Part shown: positions 24,401 to 39,500 of the stretch, piece by piece
How the letters are laid out: the number at the start of each line of letters is the position of its first letter
Position numbering within the stretch: the stretch's first letter is position 1
Assembly (NCBI RefSeq): GCF_004027225.2
Contig: NC_044282.2
Coordinates: 74,968,287-75,032,286, forward strand
DNA: 64,000 nucleotides
Direction: 5' to 3'
Source of the DNA: Strigops habroptila
Lineage: Eukaryota > Chordata > Aves > Psittaciformes > Psittacidae
The notes under the pieces: generated by a model
What the model saw: only the letters and a program-made list of their open reading frames with translations
What the model was told of the DNA's origin: nothing
Database searches by the model: none
Translations under genes and position numbers: made by a program

Positions 24401-27400
24401 TGGAGATGTTACTCAGAGAAGGCTACAGTCCAGATGCTCAGGAGTGCCTTAACTTTGACTGCAGGTCACCCATGTGTATGGTCTTCCAAAAGAAGTAAGT
24501 ACACCTCTTCTATTTGTAACTGTGTTGGCCTTTATAACTTCTAACAGTGTGCCATTTACCTGCCCTCCTTCCTCAATTCTTGAGCTGTGAGTATCTGAAT
24601 GGTGAATGGGGTTTGGATTCAGTGCACCAGCTGAAGAACCTCACTGGAATCCTCAAGGGGACGCTCAGCTCTTGGAAGAACAGTCTTGTGGAACATAATT
24701 GCAGTTTTCCTGTTTGAGAAGGCTTCATCAACACCTCTCTGTCTTCTGGAAACATGACTTAGTAATTGGGTCCAGAGGACTCTTGAGTAGGGAGATGTTT
24801 TTCAGTAAGGATGAGTGATTGGAAAATAGTGTTTTCTTTTTCTGTATGCCCATCTCGTGCATAAACCAAGCTGAATTAATCAGCTCAACACTATAGTTGT
24901 AAGAAGGACTGTGAAACTGGATGACATGTTCTTTTAGATCATGACCCGTTTCTTTTTATGCCTGGTGAGTGATGCACAGCCCTGGTGTTGAACAGCAAAT
25001 AAAGCAATGCTTACTTCATGATGCAAAGGCTGTAATTCTGGAGGAAAAATAAGGTATACAAGCCTTACTCCTCAGTGTATGTATGTGGTGTGCCAGTGAG
25101 GTGCTCTACATGCCCTTATTGTTGATTTGTTTTCCTTTATTACAGAAGTTTCTTCTTCCTTTTTCTGTGGGAAATCAGTTCATGGAGGAGTGAGCTCTTA
25201 CTGTAAAAGATCTGGATGTTGCTGTCCCCAGGCTCGCCCTGTGCTCCTCCCAAACTAACTCAGTATCTAAACTTACATTCCAAGGCTTGAATACTGGCAC
25301 AGTTGAAAAGCTGGCACCAGAGCTGGTGCAGGGCCTGGAGCACAGTGTGATGAGGAACCCCTGAGGGACCTGGGGGGGTTTAGTCTGGAGAAGAGAAGGC
25401 TCAGGGGGGACCTTCTCGCTCTCTGCAACTGCCTGACAGGAGGATGGAGCCAGGAGGGGGCTGGTCTCTGCTCCCAGGGAACAAGGGATGGGACAAGAGG
25501 AAACGGCCTCAAGCTGCACCAGGGCAGGTTTAGATGGAGCTGAGGAACAATTCCTTCCCCAGAGGGTGCTCAGGCATTGGAACAGGCTGCCCAGGGCAGG
25601 GCTGGAGTCACCGGCCCTGCAAGTGTTCACACCCCGTGTAGCCGAGGCCTCAGTGCCATGGGTTAGTGGTGGCCTTGGCAGTGCTGGGAACGGTTGGACT
25701 GGATGTGCTTAAAGGGCTTTTCCAACCTGGTTGATTTTGTGATTATAAATCAAGGTAGAGAATCAAATCTCAGTCACCTCTTGGTACTTCTGAGCTTTGG
25801 AAAGAGCTGTAATGTCATTGTGGTTTACATTTTAATTGAGAGCAGTTACCTGATACTGCTTTACACTTCAGAACAGGGCAGATGTTTCAGCTGGTTGCTG
25901 TCTATCTTGTAATACTTTGCCAGAATTCCAGTTAGTTTACCCTTCACAGACACTCCTCCTTGGGAACACTGATGCTAAGCAATGTTACATAGCAGCTGTG
26001 CTGCATCAAGGAAAATATCTTCAATAAAGGCTTTTAAGTCTTCATAAAACTCACATTCAAATAAAATAGCTCATGTACATGGATCAAAATTTATGGCTTA
26101 TGTGCTGCCATTTAAATGATTAAGGTTTTGGTAGTGGTGAGTGTAGTTCCCCCCCATGAAAAAGCAGTTTATCCAGCACCTGCAGATTGATCACTCTTTG
26201 GAGCTGCCTTACATTTGGGCATTACAATTTCAGTTTCTCATTCTTGCCTCTTTGTCTTCCACATGGGACCTGTTCCAGTTCCCTTTGGTTAAGGAAGAAA
26301 AATCCAAATATGCAATATTTTAACAGTCCTTTGATGCCAGAAGTTCATCACCTGCAAACATTTTTAGCCAAAATACTGACACTTAAATAATAGGATCACA
26401 CATTCTTGCATTCTTGCAGTTGGCTTAGGAATAGTTTTAAACTTCACCAAATACATGCCATCAGTCTACAGTGCCATAACTGTAATATCATTCACCATCG
26501 TATTACCATGTTCTAATTGAGAATCATAAAATAGTTGCAGAACTTCCTGCAAATCCAGCTGGAGGTGAATGAAACCCTTGACTTGGAACATTGCTTTGGT
26601 CCCCAAGTTCTGGGGTGCAGTTATCTGCTATTTTCACATGTTTGTCCATCTATTACCTATGGCCTATTTTTAAGGTGGAACCTGATGGCCAGGCTGTGGC
26701 AGGGCAGCAGGGTGCTGGTACCCCTGGTTGTAGATACCCGTAACTGGGGACTTTGGGGGAGTTTCTATTTATAGAATCCCAGCCTGGTTTGGGTTGGAAG
26801 GGACCTTAAAGCTCCTCCAGCTCCAGCCCCCTGCCATGGGCAGGGACACCTTCCACTAGAGCAGGTTGCTCCAAGCCCCTGTGTCCAACCTGGCCTTGAA
26901 CACTGCCAGGGATGGGGCAGCCACAGCTTCTCTGGGAAAAGTCTGTGCCAGCGCCTCAGCACCCTCACAGGGAAGAGCTTCTGCCTCAGAGCTCATCTCA
27001 ATCTCCCCTCTGGCAGGTTAAAGCCATTCCCTTTGGTTTGGGGGGATTTTTGGTAGAAGAAATTTGCTTTCTCGGAAATAGTGAAATGGTGGATGCTTCC
27101 TTGAGGAAGAAGAATAACAGGCTGTCCTGTTCCTTGTGTGCTCTTTGTAGGTATTTCTATTTCATTGATACTTTCCTGAAATACGGGATCACTTTGCTGG
27201 GCATTAATCTGGGCTATTGCCTGTACCATGAGCAGTTTGCTTTGTTCCAACGCTTCTTGAAGCTGGGCTGTTTGCTGCCTTCTGGGGACCAGCTCTGCGA
27301 CTTCCTGAGCTACACAATTCAAGCCCAAGAGGCGTACAAGCAGTGGCTGCCTTATCTGCTCCTGGCTGGTTTTGACCCAGTGAATTTGATGCACAGCCTC

Positions 27401-30400
27401 TGGTAAGCAGATAATGTTATCTTGTTGAGTTAACTATTGTATGTTAATCCACAAAGCTGTTGTCAATGTGTGTTTCATAGGATAGCTCTTGATAATCAGT
27501 TGCCATGATCAGGAGAGGGGAGGGTTCTGGTAAGTCTGGAATAAATCATTCATGGGTAATGGCCGGATTCAATAAAACACATTTCTGTTAGGCAGAAAGC
27601 CAGAATGGAGATTGCTTCATCACTACCATGGGGGGAAGCATGATTTCCTAATTTTTATATCAACCATCTCTCATTAGCCTCCAAATTTAGTTGTATAATA
27701 TGGTGATGGTAAGAAGAATTTCAGATACCAAAGAGGAGGCCAGGAGGGGTGGGAAGCAAATGTACAGTGAAGCTGGGCTGAGGCTGAGAAGAGAGGAAAT
27801 GGATGCAGTTAGAGATTGTGTTGAACAAAGTCTTGTGGCACAAATGCTGGTCTGAGTATTTGTCATTGGGGTGTTTAAGTTTTTCCATGTAAAAATAATT
27901 TCTTGGTGATGTTTTATACTTAATCAGACACTGCAGAATAAAACTTACACTTAAAAGGTATTAGTATTTTCTTCTGTCTTTTTCTTGTCTGTGAAGATAG
28001 TGCTGAGGCTTTACTACCATATGTCTCAGCCGTTAACATAATGTGAGGTGAATAAACTCATGACATGCATTACCTAACTGGATGAAAGGAGGAGGAATTT
28101 CAGGTTTACTTGAATATTGATTTGTCATTCAGGTACTGCCAAGATATCGTGGTAGTTTTGAATCCCTTCATTTATGACTTAGTGAGACTCTGTTAATCAT
28201 TAGCATCTGGGGTTTTCTGACCAGTGATTAGAGGAGCCGATCTACAGCAGGGCATGTCTGTGCTTCCGTACGTCAGATTTATTCACAGAAGTGAGTGTGA
28301 AAGTCCAGGCACTGCAAGATTGCAGTTCAGTGACTGAACAGCTCTCACTGCCCATGTATATCATATATGATGTGTCCAGGAGGATAACAGGAGGACAGGA
28401 GACAGCAAATGACATTTCTGGGTATGGTTCATTAACTGTTGCTGGCTCGTTGTGCAAAACAACTGTATAACCCCAGCCTGGTTTGGGTTGGAAGGGACCT
28501 TAAAGCTCACCCAGTTCCAACCCCCTGCCATGGGCAGGGACACCTTCCACTAGAGCAGGTTGCTCCAAGCCCCTGTGTCCAACCTGGCCTTGAACACTGC
28601 CAGGGATGGGGCAGCCACAGCTTCTCTGGGAAAAGCCTGTGCCAGTGTCCCACCACCCTCACAGGGAAGAATTATAAACTGCTCAATATAAATAAAATTA
28701 ATCATAATAATAGAATCAGTGATAAAGTGCTCAGTCCAGAGCACTGACAGCTTTGATCACCAGTGGAATAGTGAAATCACCTTTCTCTTAAAGCCAGCCA
28801 GCCAGTCAGATCTCTCCTGCAGGGCTCCAGTGAATGTATGAAAATCCAGTCAAAAATGAAAAATGAAACAATACCAACTAGAAAGGACACAACATAATTT
28901 TGACATGAACCTGCTGGAAAAAACAAGTGTATTAAAAGGGTTTAGTCTGGTATTTTTGTGTGTTTAGAGCATTTAGATTGGATTGTACACATCCAGCCGA
29001 GGAGCTGTGGCTCTTAATCACACATAATGTAAACCAGTGGTTTCACCTCCTCTTCCTTAAACCGTCTTATGTGCTTTATCAATTAAGCTGTTGTTAAAAG
29101 TTCTTCACACATGCTAAAGATTTGAAATGTAAATCATGCTGATTTCGGAATACATATAAAAGCAATCTTTGGTAGAAGGAGAGTTTGAAATACCTGCACA
29201 TTTTGTGGGGGTTTGCCTTAATAAACAAGTATCTGAACATATGTGCATTTTCCACCCCCCCCCAGTGTGATGGTAATGCTTAGAATGCTCTGGTGTCTGC
29301 ACCCCTTATTAACATGTAGGTGGAAACAGAATAAGAAATCAGTGCAGAGGAGAATGCTGCCTATTACTGAGGAATTTAAATCTCAGAGTATATCTTTTCT
29401 CTTACAGTCTCTCTTACTTTTGAAAAGAAATGAAGATAAAATTACATTAGTAAATGCTTGTGCTGTCAAAATTACTTGGATTTCTCTTTAATGGTTTTCT
29501 CTTTCTGGGCTTAGGATGGAGGTTGTTAAGGATTTGTTAGAAAATAGTAAAGCTTTCTATGTGTAGTTTCCATAATTATATTTATGCAATTGTGTAAAAT
29601 GATCTTTTATGGGGTTTTTTGTTATGCAGGATTTTATCTGTGGGAGATAATGCCCTTAATTTCACCCTGGAGTTCACCAACTGGAAGAGACTTCCTCCAG
29701 CTGTGGAGCAAGACCTCTCAGAATACAAGGAGACGTTCACTTGGACTCCAAAGAGCCACTTTGGTGAGTACAGCGAGGGAAGACCAGTCTGTGTGTCCCA
29801 GCTTCCAGGCTGTGAGTGGGAATCGGCTCTGTGTGCTAATGCACCATGGCAAAGCAGGATCCATGGTCAACAGGCATGGCTTGTCTGGAAACTGGAGAGC
29901 AGAAATAGCAGGTCCCCTAAACAAGCAAAACAGGTTGTCCTCAGTATGTTGTTCAGTTCATAGTTAGCATGTTTCAGGTAGAATATTGTCAGCTTTGGCC
30001 ATCCTGTCCACTTCAAGTGAATGCATGTGCTTTAAAATAGGGGTAGTGACTGTGAATCAGTACTGTGCCTTCCTGACATGGCTTGTTCAGCCTCCTGGAA
30101 GATTTAAGGGACATGATCAATATTACTTAGCTGAATTTCCTAGACAATATCATGGAATCATAGACTGGGTTAGGTTGGAAGAGACCTTAACACTTATCCA
30201 GTTCCAACCCCCTGTCACGAGCAGGGACACCTTCCACTAGACCAGGTTGCTCAAAGAATTTGGAGGCACTAGAGTTCTGTACTGGGATGAGTTGATCTAT
30301 TTGCTGGCACAGACTTTTCCCAGAGAAGCTGTGGCTGCCCCATCCCTGGCAGTGTTCAAGGCCAGGTTGGACACAGGGGCTTGGAGCAACCTGCTCCAGT

Positions 30401-31275
30401 GGAAGGTGTCCCTGCCCGTGGCAGGGGGTTGGGACTGGATGAGCTTTGAGGTCCCTTCCAACCGAAACCAGTCTGGGGTTCCATGATAATACGAAAGCTT
30501 GTGCTTGAGCAATGCACGCTTACAGACATGTTTGTGTATATTTTTAGCACAGTGATTATCCTAACTCAAGTTATTTAGCAACATGTTAGAACATTTGGCA
30601 TTATACAGCAACTGACTTATGCTATCATTTAATAACTTAGCCTAAAACCGTTTTCCCATGTGTTATTTTTGTCGTTGGATTTGCTCCTAGACTTAATTTT
30701 CCATTTCTTGTGAGGTGGCACGAGGCTTTCCCCAGGCAGGGAACTGTTCTAGGCTGTCAGATGAAACTTTAAGGATAAAATGATTCCTTGATGTTCTGTT
30801 TCTGGAAGTTTAAGGTAATACAGCAACTATAGCAACACTCTGGAAATGCTGATTCTAGCATCAGCAGCCCTTCAGTAGCCGGAACTCTGCCCTTTTATGT
30901 GCCACGGGGTGGGGGTTCAGATGGGATCCAGCTCAACCAGGTAACCACAGGCAAACAACATGATCCCACAGCGTCCTGCTCAGTGTCTGCCCCGGTTCTG
31001 ATTTTCCAGCCTCCATTCCTCCCCTGTCCCACCTCTGCCGTCTCGAGATCCGGGCCATCCTAAGGAGCGAGCGCCTGCGATCGGACCGCTTTATCCGGGA
31101 ATTGCCACTGCCAGCTTGTCTCCAGGACTACCTGCTCTACTTGGATGTGCTGCGAGTCAACGCCATCCCAGAAGCAGAGGATTACCTGCGGCAGAGAGAG
31201 GAGGGAGCTGCCACCAGTCACCCCACCACTGAGGATGCAGAGAGGAGGGACACTTGTGCCACTGGGACTAGGTGA
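18472..31275 (+). CDS. ASB3: ASB3, ankyrin repeat and SOCS box protein 3
   Basis: Nine coding exons: 18472-18667, 19041-19199, 20343-20455, 21074-21209, 22481-22658, 24297-24494, 27151-27402, 29630-29763 and 31010-31275. Borders and phases agree throughout, giving 543 aa. The start [11 protein letters not shown] matches the family start. Exons 1-6 carry ankyrin repeats (for example [57 protein letters not shown]). Exon 9 holds the SOCS box: the BC-box [10 protein letters not shown] near residues 461-470 and the Cul5-box LPLP at 487-490. Such proteins bridge a substrate to Elongin B/C-Cullin 5-Rbx2; ASB3 is reported to target TNFR2. After the SOCS box the tail diverges and is about 25 residues longer overall than human ASB3 (518 aa from memory). 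It shares a divergent promoter with CHAC2. Confidence 0.96.
19677..19826 (+). mobile_element. CR1 LINE 3' end (type C)
   Basis: Short copy from AGGTTGCCCAAGGAAGTTGT to ACTATTCTATGATT, in ASB3 intron 2. Confidence 0.88.
21511..21785 (-). mobile_element. CR1 LINE 3' end (type B) with shared flank
   Basis: Minus orientation, in ASB3 intron 4. It is truncated at its 5' (right) end near TTCCTTGGGAG. About 70 bases on its left (3') side match those beside the CR1 at 37082; see findings. Confidence 0.88.
22147..22366 (+). mobile_element. CR1 LINE 3' end (type A)
   Basis: From GGCAGAAGCTCTTCCCTGTG to CTGGGATTCTTTGATTC; in ASB3 intron 4, about 115 bases before exon 5. Confidence 0.88.
23280..23530 (-). 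mobile_element. CR1 LINE 3' end, type A tail joined to type C-like body
   Basis: Starts GATCATAGAATCCCAGACTGG (reversed 3' tail), continues as type A, then changes to CTTCTTCCTTATATCCAACC, the body sequence of type C copies. In ASB3 intron 5. Confidence 0.85.
25308..25745 (+). mobile_element. CR1 LINE 3' fragment (type B)
   Basis: From CTGGCACCAGAGCTGGTGCA to GGTTGATTTTGTGATT; in ASB3 intron 6. Confidence 0.88.
26773..27037 (-). mobile_element. CR1 LINE 3' end (type A)
   Basis: Minus orientation, AGAATCCCAGCCTGGTTTGG at the left; it ends about 110 bases before ASB3 exon 7. Confidence 0.88.
28470..28672 (-). mobile_element. CR1 LINE 3' end (type A)
   Basis: ACCCCAGCCTGGTTTGGGTT to ACCACCCTCACAGGGAAGAA; in ASB3 intron 7. 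Confidence 0.88.
30152..30257 (-). mobile_element. CR1 LINE 3' end, minus arm of an inverted pair
   Basis: TGGAATCATAGACTGGGTTA to CTAGACCAGGTTGCTC. It faces the copy at 30300-30488; see findings. Confidence 0.82.
30300..30488 (+). mobile_element. CR1 LINE 3' end (type A), plus arm of an inverted pair
   Basis: From TTTGCTGGCACAGACTTTTC to GGGGTTCCATGATAA; in ASB3 intron 8. Confidence 0.88.
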
Positions 31276-31353
31276 TGGCGCTGCCAGGGACCAAACTCTC
31301 TGGCTGCAGAGTTTGTAATGGCAATTAGCAGACACTGGAGAAGAGCCACTGTA

Positions 31354-31359
31354 AATAAA
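31354..31359 (+). terminator. ASB3 polyadenylation signal
   Basis: AATAAA 79 bases after the ASB3 stop codon, in GTAAATAAAGTAG. Position and motif are typical. Confidence 0.7.
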
Positions 31360-31499
31360 GTAGTAATAACTCTTTCCACGCTGTAGTTTTGTATCTAGGA
31401 GTTTGTTAGAAGTTCTAGGATTTATTTCTTTACAAAGTCTGTCGAAGCTTTCTAAGTCTGTGAACACTTTCTGGGTTTTGGAAGGAAGAGTTTAACTCT

Positions 31500-31623
31500 T
31501 ATGGAGTAAAATGGGCTTGTTCAATGAACACAGCTTATAAAGTGGTCAAAATCTGTTTGGTTTATGGAGTAATACTGGCCTGTTCAATGAACACAGCTTA
31601 GAGTGGTCAAAATCTCTTTGGTC
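31500..31623 (+). repeat. Two-copy tandem repeat of about 62 bases
   Basis: Units 31500-31562 and 31563-31623 share TGTTCAATGAACACAGCTTA and GTGGTCAAAATCT with a few differences. They lie between the ends of the convergent genes ASB3 and MALL. Confidence 0.9.
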
Positions 31624-31642
31624 AGACACTGGTGGTAGACAC

Positions 31643-31648
31643 TTTATT
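31643..31648 (-). terminator. MALL polyadenylation signal
   Basis: TTTATT on the plus strand (AATAAA on minus), about 430 bases after the MALL stop. ASB3 and MALL signals face each other about 285 bases apart. Confidence 0.6.
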
Positions 31649-32073
31649 CCAAGTACTGCATATGCCAAATGAAATTACCAGGTGTCAAGGAACACAATAT
31701 TATGTGATGGATTTATGTTTTGGGGAGTGATCTAACTGCACCAGAGACAGGAAAATAATATAAGAAAAGACACTGTTTGCTGAAGGAACAGTGATTTTCT
31801 TTTTCCTTTCCTTGGTTGTCTCTATTTGGCAGAAGGTTGGAGCGGGAGGCTGGCTCGGAGCCTGCTGCCTGGCACAGCCCATGGGCAAGGCATGGAATGT
31901 CCCCACGAGCACACCAACGTGACACTGCTGTACACAAATCCCTCCTTCCATGAAGTGAGAAGGTAACGGCTGTCCCACAGGGGGTGACAGGGACACCTTG
32001 GTGGACAACGGCTGCGTCCCTCGCGCTGGGAAGGAGCCCTCATCCTGCGGAGGTGGAGCTGGTGCTGCCGGGC

Positions 32074-34443
<2,370 letters not shown>

Positions 34444-34863
34444 GGCTCCTCAGCGGGCGCCGGGGCTGTGCTCACATGTGGCCGCGCCGCTGCCGAGCCG
34501 GGTTTTAAGCGGCACACCTGCGGGGCCGGCAGCCAGCACCCAGCCCCTCCTGGCACCGCGCCGCGGCCACGGTCCCTCCGGCTGCATCCACACCCCGCTG
34601 CCAGCGCCGGGGCGGAGAGCGGCACCCGGCGCACGCAGGTCAAGGTCTTCGATGAGCGGGGAAGGAAACATCAAATCCTCCCCCGGTGCTGGGGCTGGAG
34701 CGTTTCCTGCAGCCGGGGTCTGGCCCTGGCCCGCTTTCAAACCTGGCATATTTTCGCTTCCACTGTTGGTGCCTCCTCCCTTTTCGGTTCAGGTTTCGGC
34801 TCCGTGTGCACATCGGGCTTCCCCACACCCACCGCCTTTGAAACCTGCAGCCAGAGTTAAGCC

Positions 34864-35115
34864 AAACTGAAACAGGGGAGTTAAGGGTGGATTTAAGGAA
34901 GAAGCTCTTCCCTGTGAGGGTGCTGAGGCGCCGGCACAGACTTTTCCCAGAGAAGCTGTGGCTGCCCCATCCCTGGCAGTGTTCAAGGCCAGGTTGGACA
35001 CAGGGGCTTGGAGCAACCTGCTCTAGTGGAAGGTGTCCCTGCCCGTGGCAGGGGCTTGGAGCTGGATGAGCTTTGAGTTCCCTTCCAAACCATTCCATGT
35101 TCTATAATTCCATGA
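34864..35115 (+). mobile_element. CR1 LINE 3' end, type C-like body with type A tail
   Basis: From AAACTGAAACAGGGGAGTTA to TCTATAATTCCATG; upstream of MALL. Confidence 0.87.
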
Positions 35116-36117
35116 AATACTTTTCACAGACAATTCAGCACACTGGTAAAAGATGGAAGCGTTGGCCATGAACTCCTTAAGTGCCCAGAGGTCTGAAGGA
35201 CACTACAAGGACAGCTTTGATTCCTACCTCCTGGCACGTGCCCTTTGGATTCAACAAGCACGTGCTGTTTCTTCCAGAGGACTCTGCCTCAACCCCCAGC
35301 TTCCCGGTATCTGGGGGGATGGAAGGCTGAAGGTGGCATCTCTGCCTTGGGGCCTGGAGAGGAGAGAAGGACTCCACCACCGCCACAGCAGCAGGATGAT
35401 ATCCCAGTTAGATACCGTATCTCTGCCTGGAGAGCCAAGTGGTGCCCTGGAATTGGCTTCTGCACCAAGCTCTTGTGCAATAGAGAGCAAAGATTGACCC
35501 TGTGACATTCCTGATGGTGCAAGCCCCTCCTGGGCTGGGAAGTGCTTTGTGGCACTGCTGGAGGCTTCAGTTCACTCCGCTGGCAGTGGGAGCTGGCTTC
35601 AGTGTGCTGTGGTCTGGGACAGACCTTAAACCATTTCACACCCCAAACAAAACTAGTGCCTGGCTCAGACTTGAAGCCACGTGTGAAGAGGAGCCTTTAA
35701 CATCCTGCTCTGCCTTAGGAATACCCCCCAGGTCCTTATCCTGCCCTCCAAAGTCAGCACGTGGCAGCCACAACAGGGGAAACACAACGTACCCTGAGCT
35801 CTCAGCAGCTTTTATTTGTGTTAGGTGGGTCAGGCACATTCCTATGAAAACCCAGCCTTTTCCTGAGTGGGAAGGGAAGACACTGAAACAGTCTAAATAC
35901 AGAGCAACCTGCTGGCTGCTCACTGGGCAAGGGATGGTGAGGTTTTCCCCCTAACCTGGCTGACCTTGCTCAGCAGCATTCTTCAAGATCACTGCTGTTC
36001 CCTTGCCTGGTAGCAGTCTGCTGGGTACCATGAGAGAGGCTTTTGTTCACCCTGACTAAAACAACACTGGAAATGAATTGGAAGCTGCCTGAGAGCAGAA
36101 TGTGCTGCCTCAGCATT
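35116..36117. other. Intergenic, MALL to NPHP1
   Basis: No exon recognised. Open frames of up to 150 codons occur on both strands but lack splice context or recognisable homology. Confidence 0.4.
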
Positions 36118-36300
36118 TCATAGAATGGTTTGGGTTGGAAGGGACCTTAAAGCTCATCCAGTTCCAACCCCTGCCATGGGCAGGGACACCTTCCACTGGA
36201 GCAGGTTGCTCCAAGCCCCTGTGTCCAACCTGGCCTTGAACACTGCCAGGGATGGGGCAGCCACAGCTTCTCTGGGAAAAGTCTGTGCCAGTGCCTCACC
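36118..36300 (-). mobile_element. CR1 LINE 3' end (type A)
   Basis: TCATAGAATGGTTTGGGTTG to AGTCTGTGCCAGTGCCTC; between MALL and NPHP1. Confidence 0.88.
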
Positions 36301-36503
36301 ATTTGCTCAGCAAAATATGCTGCTGGATGTGGCCACAACAGGTACATGCAGTAACAGCCAAGCACAGCCCTGTCTAACTGCAAAGTAGGGATTTAAAATG
36401 TAATTTCCATCAGTTAAACTGATAAAATAATTTCAGTATCTCTGAAAATGTTACATGTGTTGCAGCATTCATTACAATTCAGATAGAGCACAGTTTGTAA
36501 GAA

Positions 36504-36509
36504 TTTATT
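36504..36509 (-). terminator. NPHP1 polyadenylation signal
   Basis: TTTATT on the plus strand (AATAAA on minus), about 50 bases after the NPHP1 stop codon. Confidence 0.6.
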
Positions 36510-36559
36510 CATGTTGTTACCCCGTTCTTCCACACCCTGAGCTGCTCCTCTATATCCAT

Positions 36560-39500
36560 TCACACATTAGGGTCATTGTCCCTCACTTCCCCCAGGAAGT
36601 CATAAGCCAGCTCGGAGATGTCAAAGGCCGTGTGAGTGTTCTCTGCTGCCAGCAGGTACCGGAGCGCCCCGTCGTTCTCCCGGCTCTTCTTCAGGAAGTC
36701 AGCGATCACCTTCCAGCGCAAGGCCTCCGCCTCTTCCTCAGCCCACTTGTACGGGGGCAGGAGCGTGGAGTGGAGCAGCGGGAACACGGAGTCGTGGTAC
36801 ACCAGCACGAACAGAGACTTCAGAAACTCCCCATCTCGCTGCAGGGAAGAGCGTTGGGAAATGCCTCAGTGCAGATACTGCTCCAGAAGTGGTGTGCACA
36901 GGAACAACACACATGAAAATGCTCAACTCACCCCCAGTTCCTGGGATTACCATGGGAAAAGGTTTGACCTTCCAAAGCAAACATCAGTTAGCTGGGATGA
37001 GCCTCAAACTCCTTCCAGAAGCCCTCCATAGTACTATATTAGTGGACTGGTTTTGATGAGATTGCTTTCGTAATAGGATATAGAATCATGGAATCAGCCA
37101 GGCTGGAAAAGCCCTTTAAGCTCGTCCAGTCCAACCGTTCCCAGCACTGCCAAGGCCACCACTAACCCATGGCACTGAGGCCTCGGCTACACGGGGTGTG
37201 AACACTTGCAGGGACGGTGACTCCAGCCCTGCCCTGGGCAGCCTGTTCCAATGCCTGAGCACCCTCTGGGGAAGGAATTGTTCCTCAGCTCCATCTAAAC
37301 CTGCCCTGGTGCAGCTTGAGGCCGTTTCCTCTTGTCCCATCCCTTGTTCCTTGGGAGCAGAGACCAGCCCCCTCCTGGCTCCATCCTCCTGTCAGGCAGT
37401 TGCAGAGAGCGAGAAGGTCCCCCCTGAGCCTTCTCTTCTCCAGACTAAACCCCCCCAGGTCCCTCAGCCGTTCCTCATCACACTTGTGCTCCAGGCCCTG
37501 CACCAGCTCCGGTGCCCTTCTCTGGCCCCGCTCCAGCACCTCAATGTCTCTCCTGCAGTGAGGGGCCCAGAACTGACACAGGATTCGAGGTGCAGCCTCA
37601 CCAGTGCCCAGCACAGGGGGACAGTCACTGCCCTGGCCCTGCTGCCACACTGGTGCTGAGCCAGGCCAGGATGCTGGTGGCTTCTTGGCTGCCTGGGCAC
37701 AAGCTGCTCATGTTCAGCTCCATCAATCAGTGCCCCCAGCTCCTGTTCCATCAGCAGTTTCCAGCCACTCTTCCCCGAGCAGGCTCTGCAGGCCCAGGCT
37801 GAGGCTGTTTGCCGTGGCCATGGGGCAGTGCCACATCCTCCCACCTCGGCAGCCCAAGCTCTGCTCCCTTCTCCACTGCCCTAGGCAGGGAATTGCAGCA
37901 ATCCCACACTCCTCACAGCACACAGCCCTTGGCAGCAGGTGAGGCTGCACCACAAGTGCTGCTGTTTCACTCTGTGACGGGACATTCTGCATGTGGTGAG
38001 AGTTATGCCCTCCCTGTAAAGACCAGTTTCAAAACCCAGAGACTAAGAATCAGTCAATTGTCCAACACTGAAAGATCCCAACTGCTTTAACTGGGCAAGG
38101 TATAACTAGACAAGGTTTGTGCGCCTTGTTTTCTGTATGCATGCTAGAAAACCCCTGTTGTGGAAGAAGGATTCACACCCAGAGAGTTCTGCCTCCTGGA
38201 AAACTCATTCACCACCAAAGACTCTTCCCAAAACGCTCTGGAAACACGAGTGCTGTGACTGGTGCTGTGCAGTTCACGTCTCAGCAGGAGACGTAGCAGC
38301 TAGAACCATGCAAGGAGGAGGAAGGGTTCAGCAGGCAGCAATCCTGCCCTGGGAGTGGCACACGAGGAATCAGGTAAAACTGGATGGTTCTGGGATACCA
38401 GGGAGTTACTAATTCTTTAAGCAGATCAGCTTTCATTTTGGATTAATGGCCTTGAAAAAGTGATTCTGATTCAACAGCGTGTTGGTTTGTTTGCATAAAC
38501 AGGGTGAACTCCTTCTGTATCTGTTCAGTAGCACACACAGTGAATGGAATACCCCTCCGTTCCCAAGGGAAATGTCTTGGATGAAGAGCCAAAGCCTCTC
38601 TGGTTCGGTTACCCACAGCTTCTCCTTGTCCAGAGGGCAGGAGGAAGGACAAGGGATGGGTAAGCCCGGTGACAGGACCAGTTCAGTTCTCCAGCTGTCT
38701 GCACCCCAAAATGGGAGATTACAACAGCCTGAGGCAGGGAATGGGCAGGACGTGGGGCCTTTTTCCAGGCAGACTGTGGGAGCTCAGAGGTGGAGGAGAA
38801 GAGGTTATTTTGTGGGCACACACAGCCCTCTGTGTGCCACTGGAAGGCTTTTACCAGGCAAGTACTGGAGGCACCCTTTGGGTATAAACCTGTAATAGCT
38901 CCCCTGCTAACAAATGTATGCAAACACTGGGACAAAAACCTAATGTCATATTCCTCCTTCTCCTAGTTTACTATTGTAAGTACAGGTAAGAAATGTTAAG
39001 AACTGCATTTAGGTGTCTGTTTTCTAAATAACCGCATGGTGAGAGGAAGAGGTAACTAGCAATAACACTGACAGGAAGCTCCTAGTTTGATTTAGATTGA
39101 ATATGTCAAAGAAAACCCTGGAATTGCTTACCTTCTCAGATCTCTTCAATGTTCTTTCTCTATCTGCCCAAGCACTCTAAAATGAAATGAAACATGAAAT
39201 CAGACTGAGGTTGTGGAGATCTAAAGCAATTCCTTTCTAGCTGCAAAAATCTCTCTTAATTGCAGTCCCCCAGAGGGTGAAGCTCCTGTTGCAGTCCCAC
39301 TTCCCTCACACTCCCAATCCCCCCTTGTGCCCTGTTAATTGATTTAAGCAAACAGCCATTCCACCACATTTTACAGATACAAGGATTTGGAGATGTGGAC
39401 ATCCTGACACATCAGATGCAGTTGAACACTATGTGGATAACGTACCCGAAGTGCATCCATCAGGTCTGGCTGATCCATGAGTTGAGGGAAAGTTGCTAAA

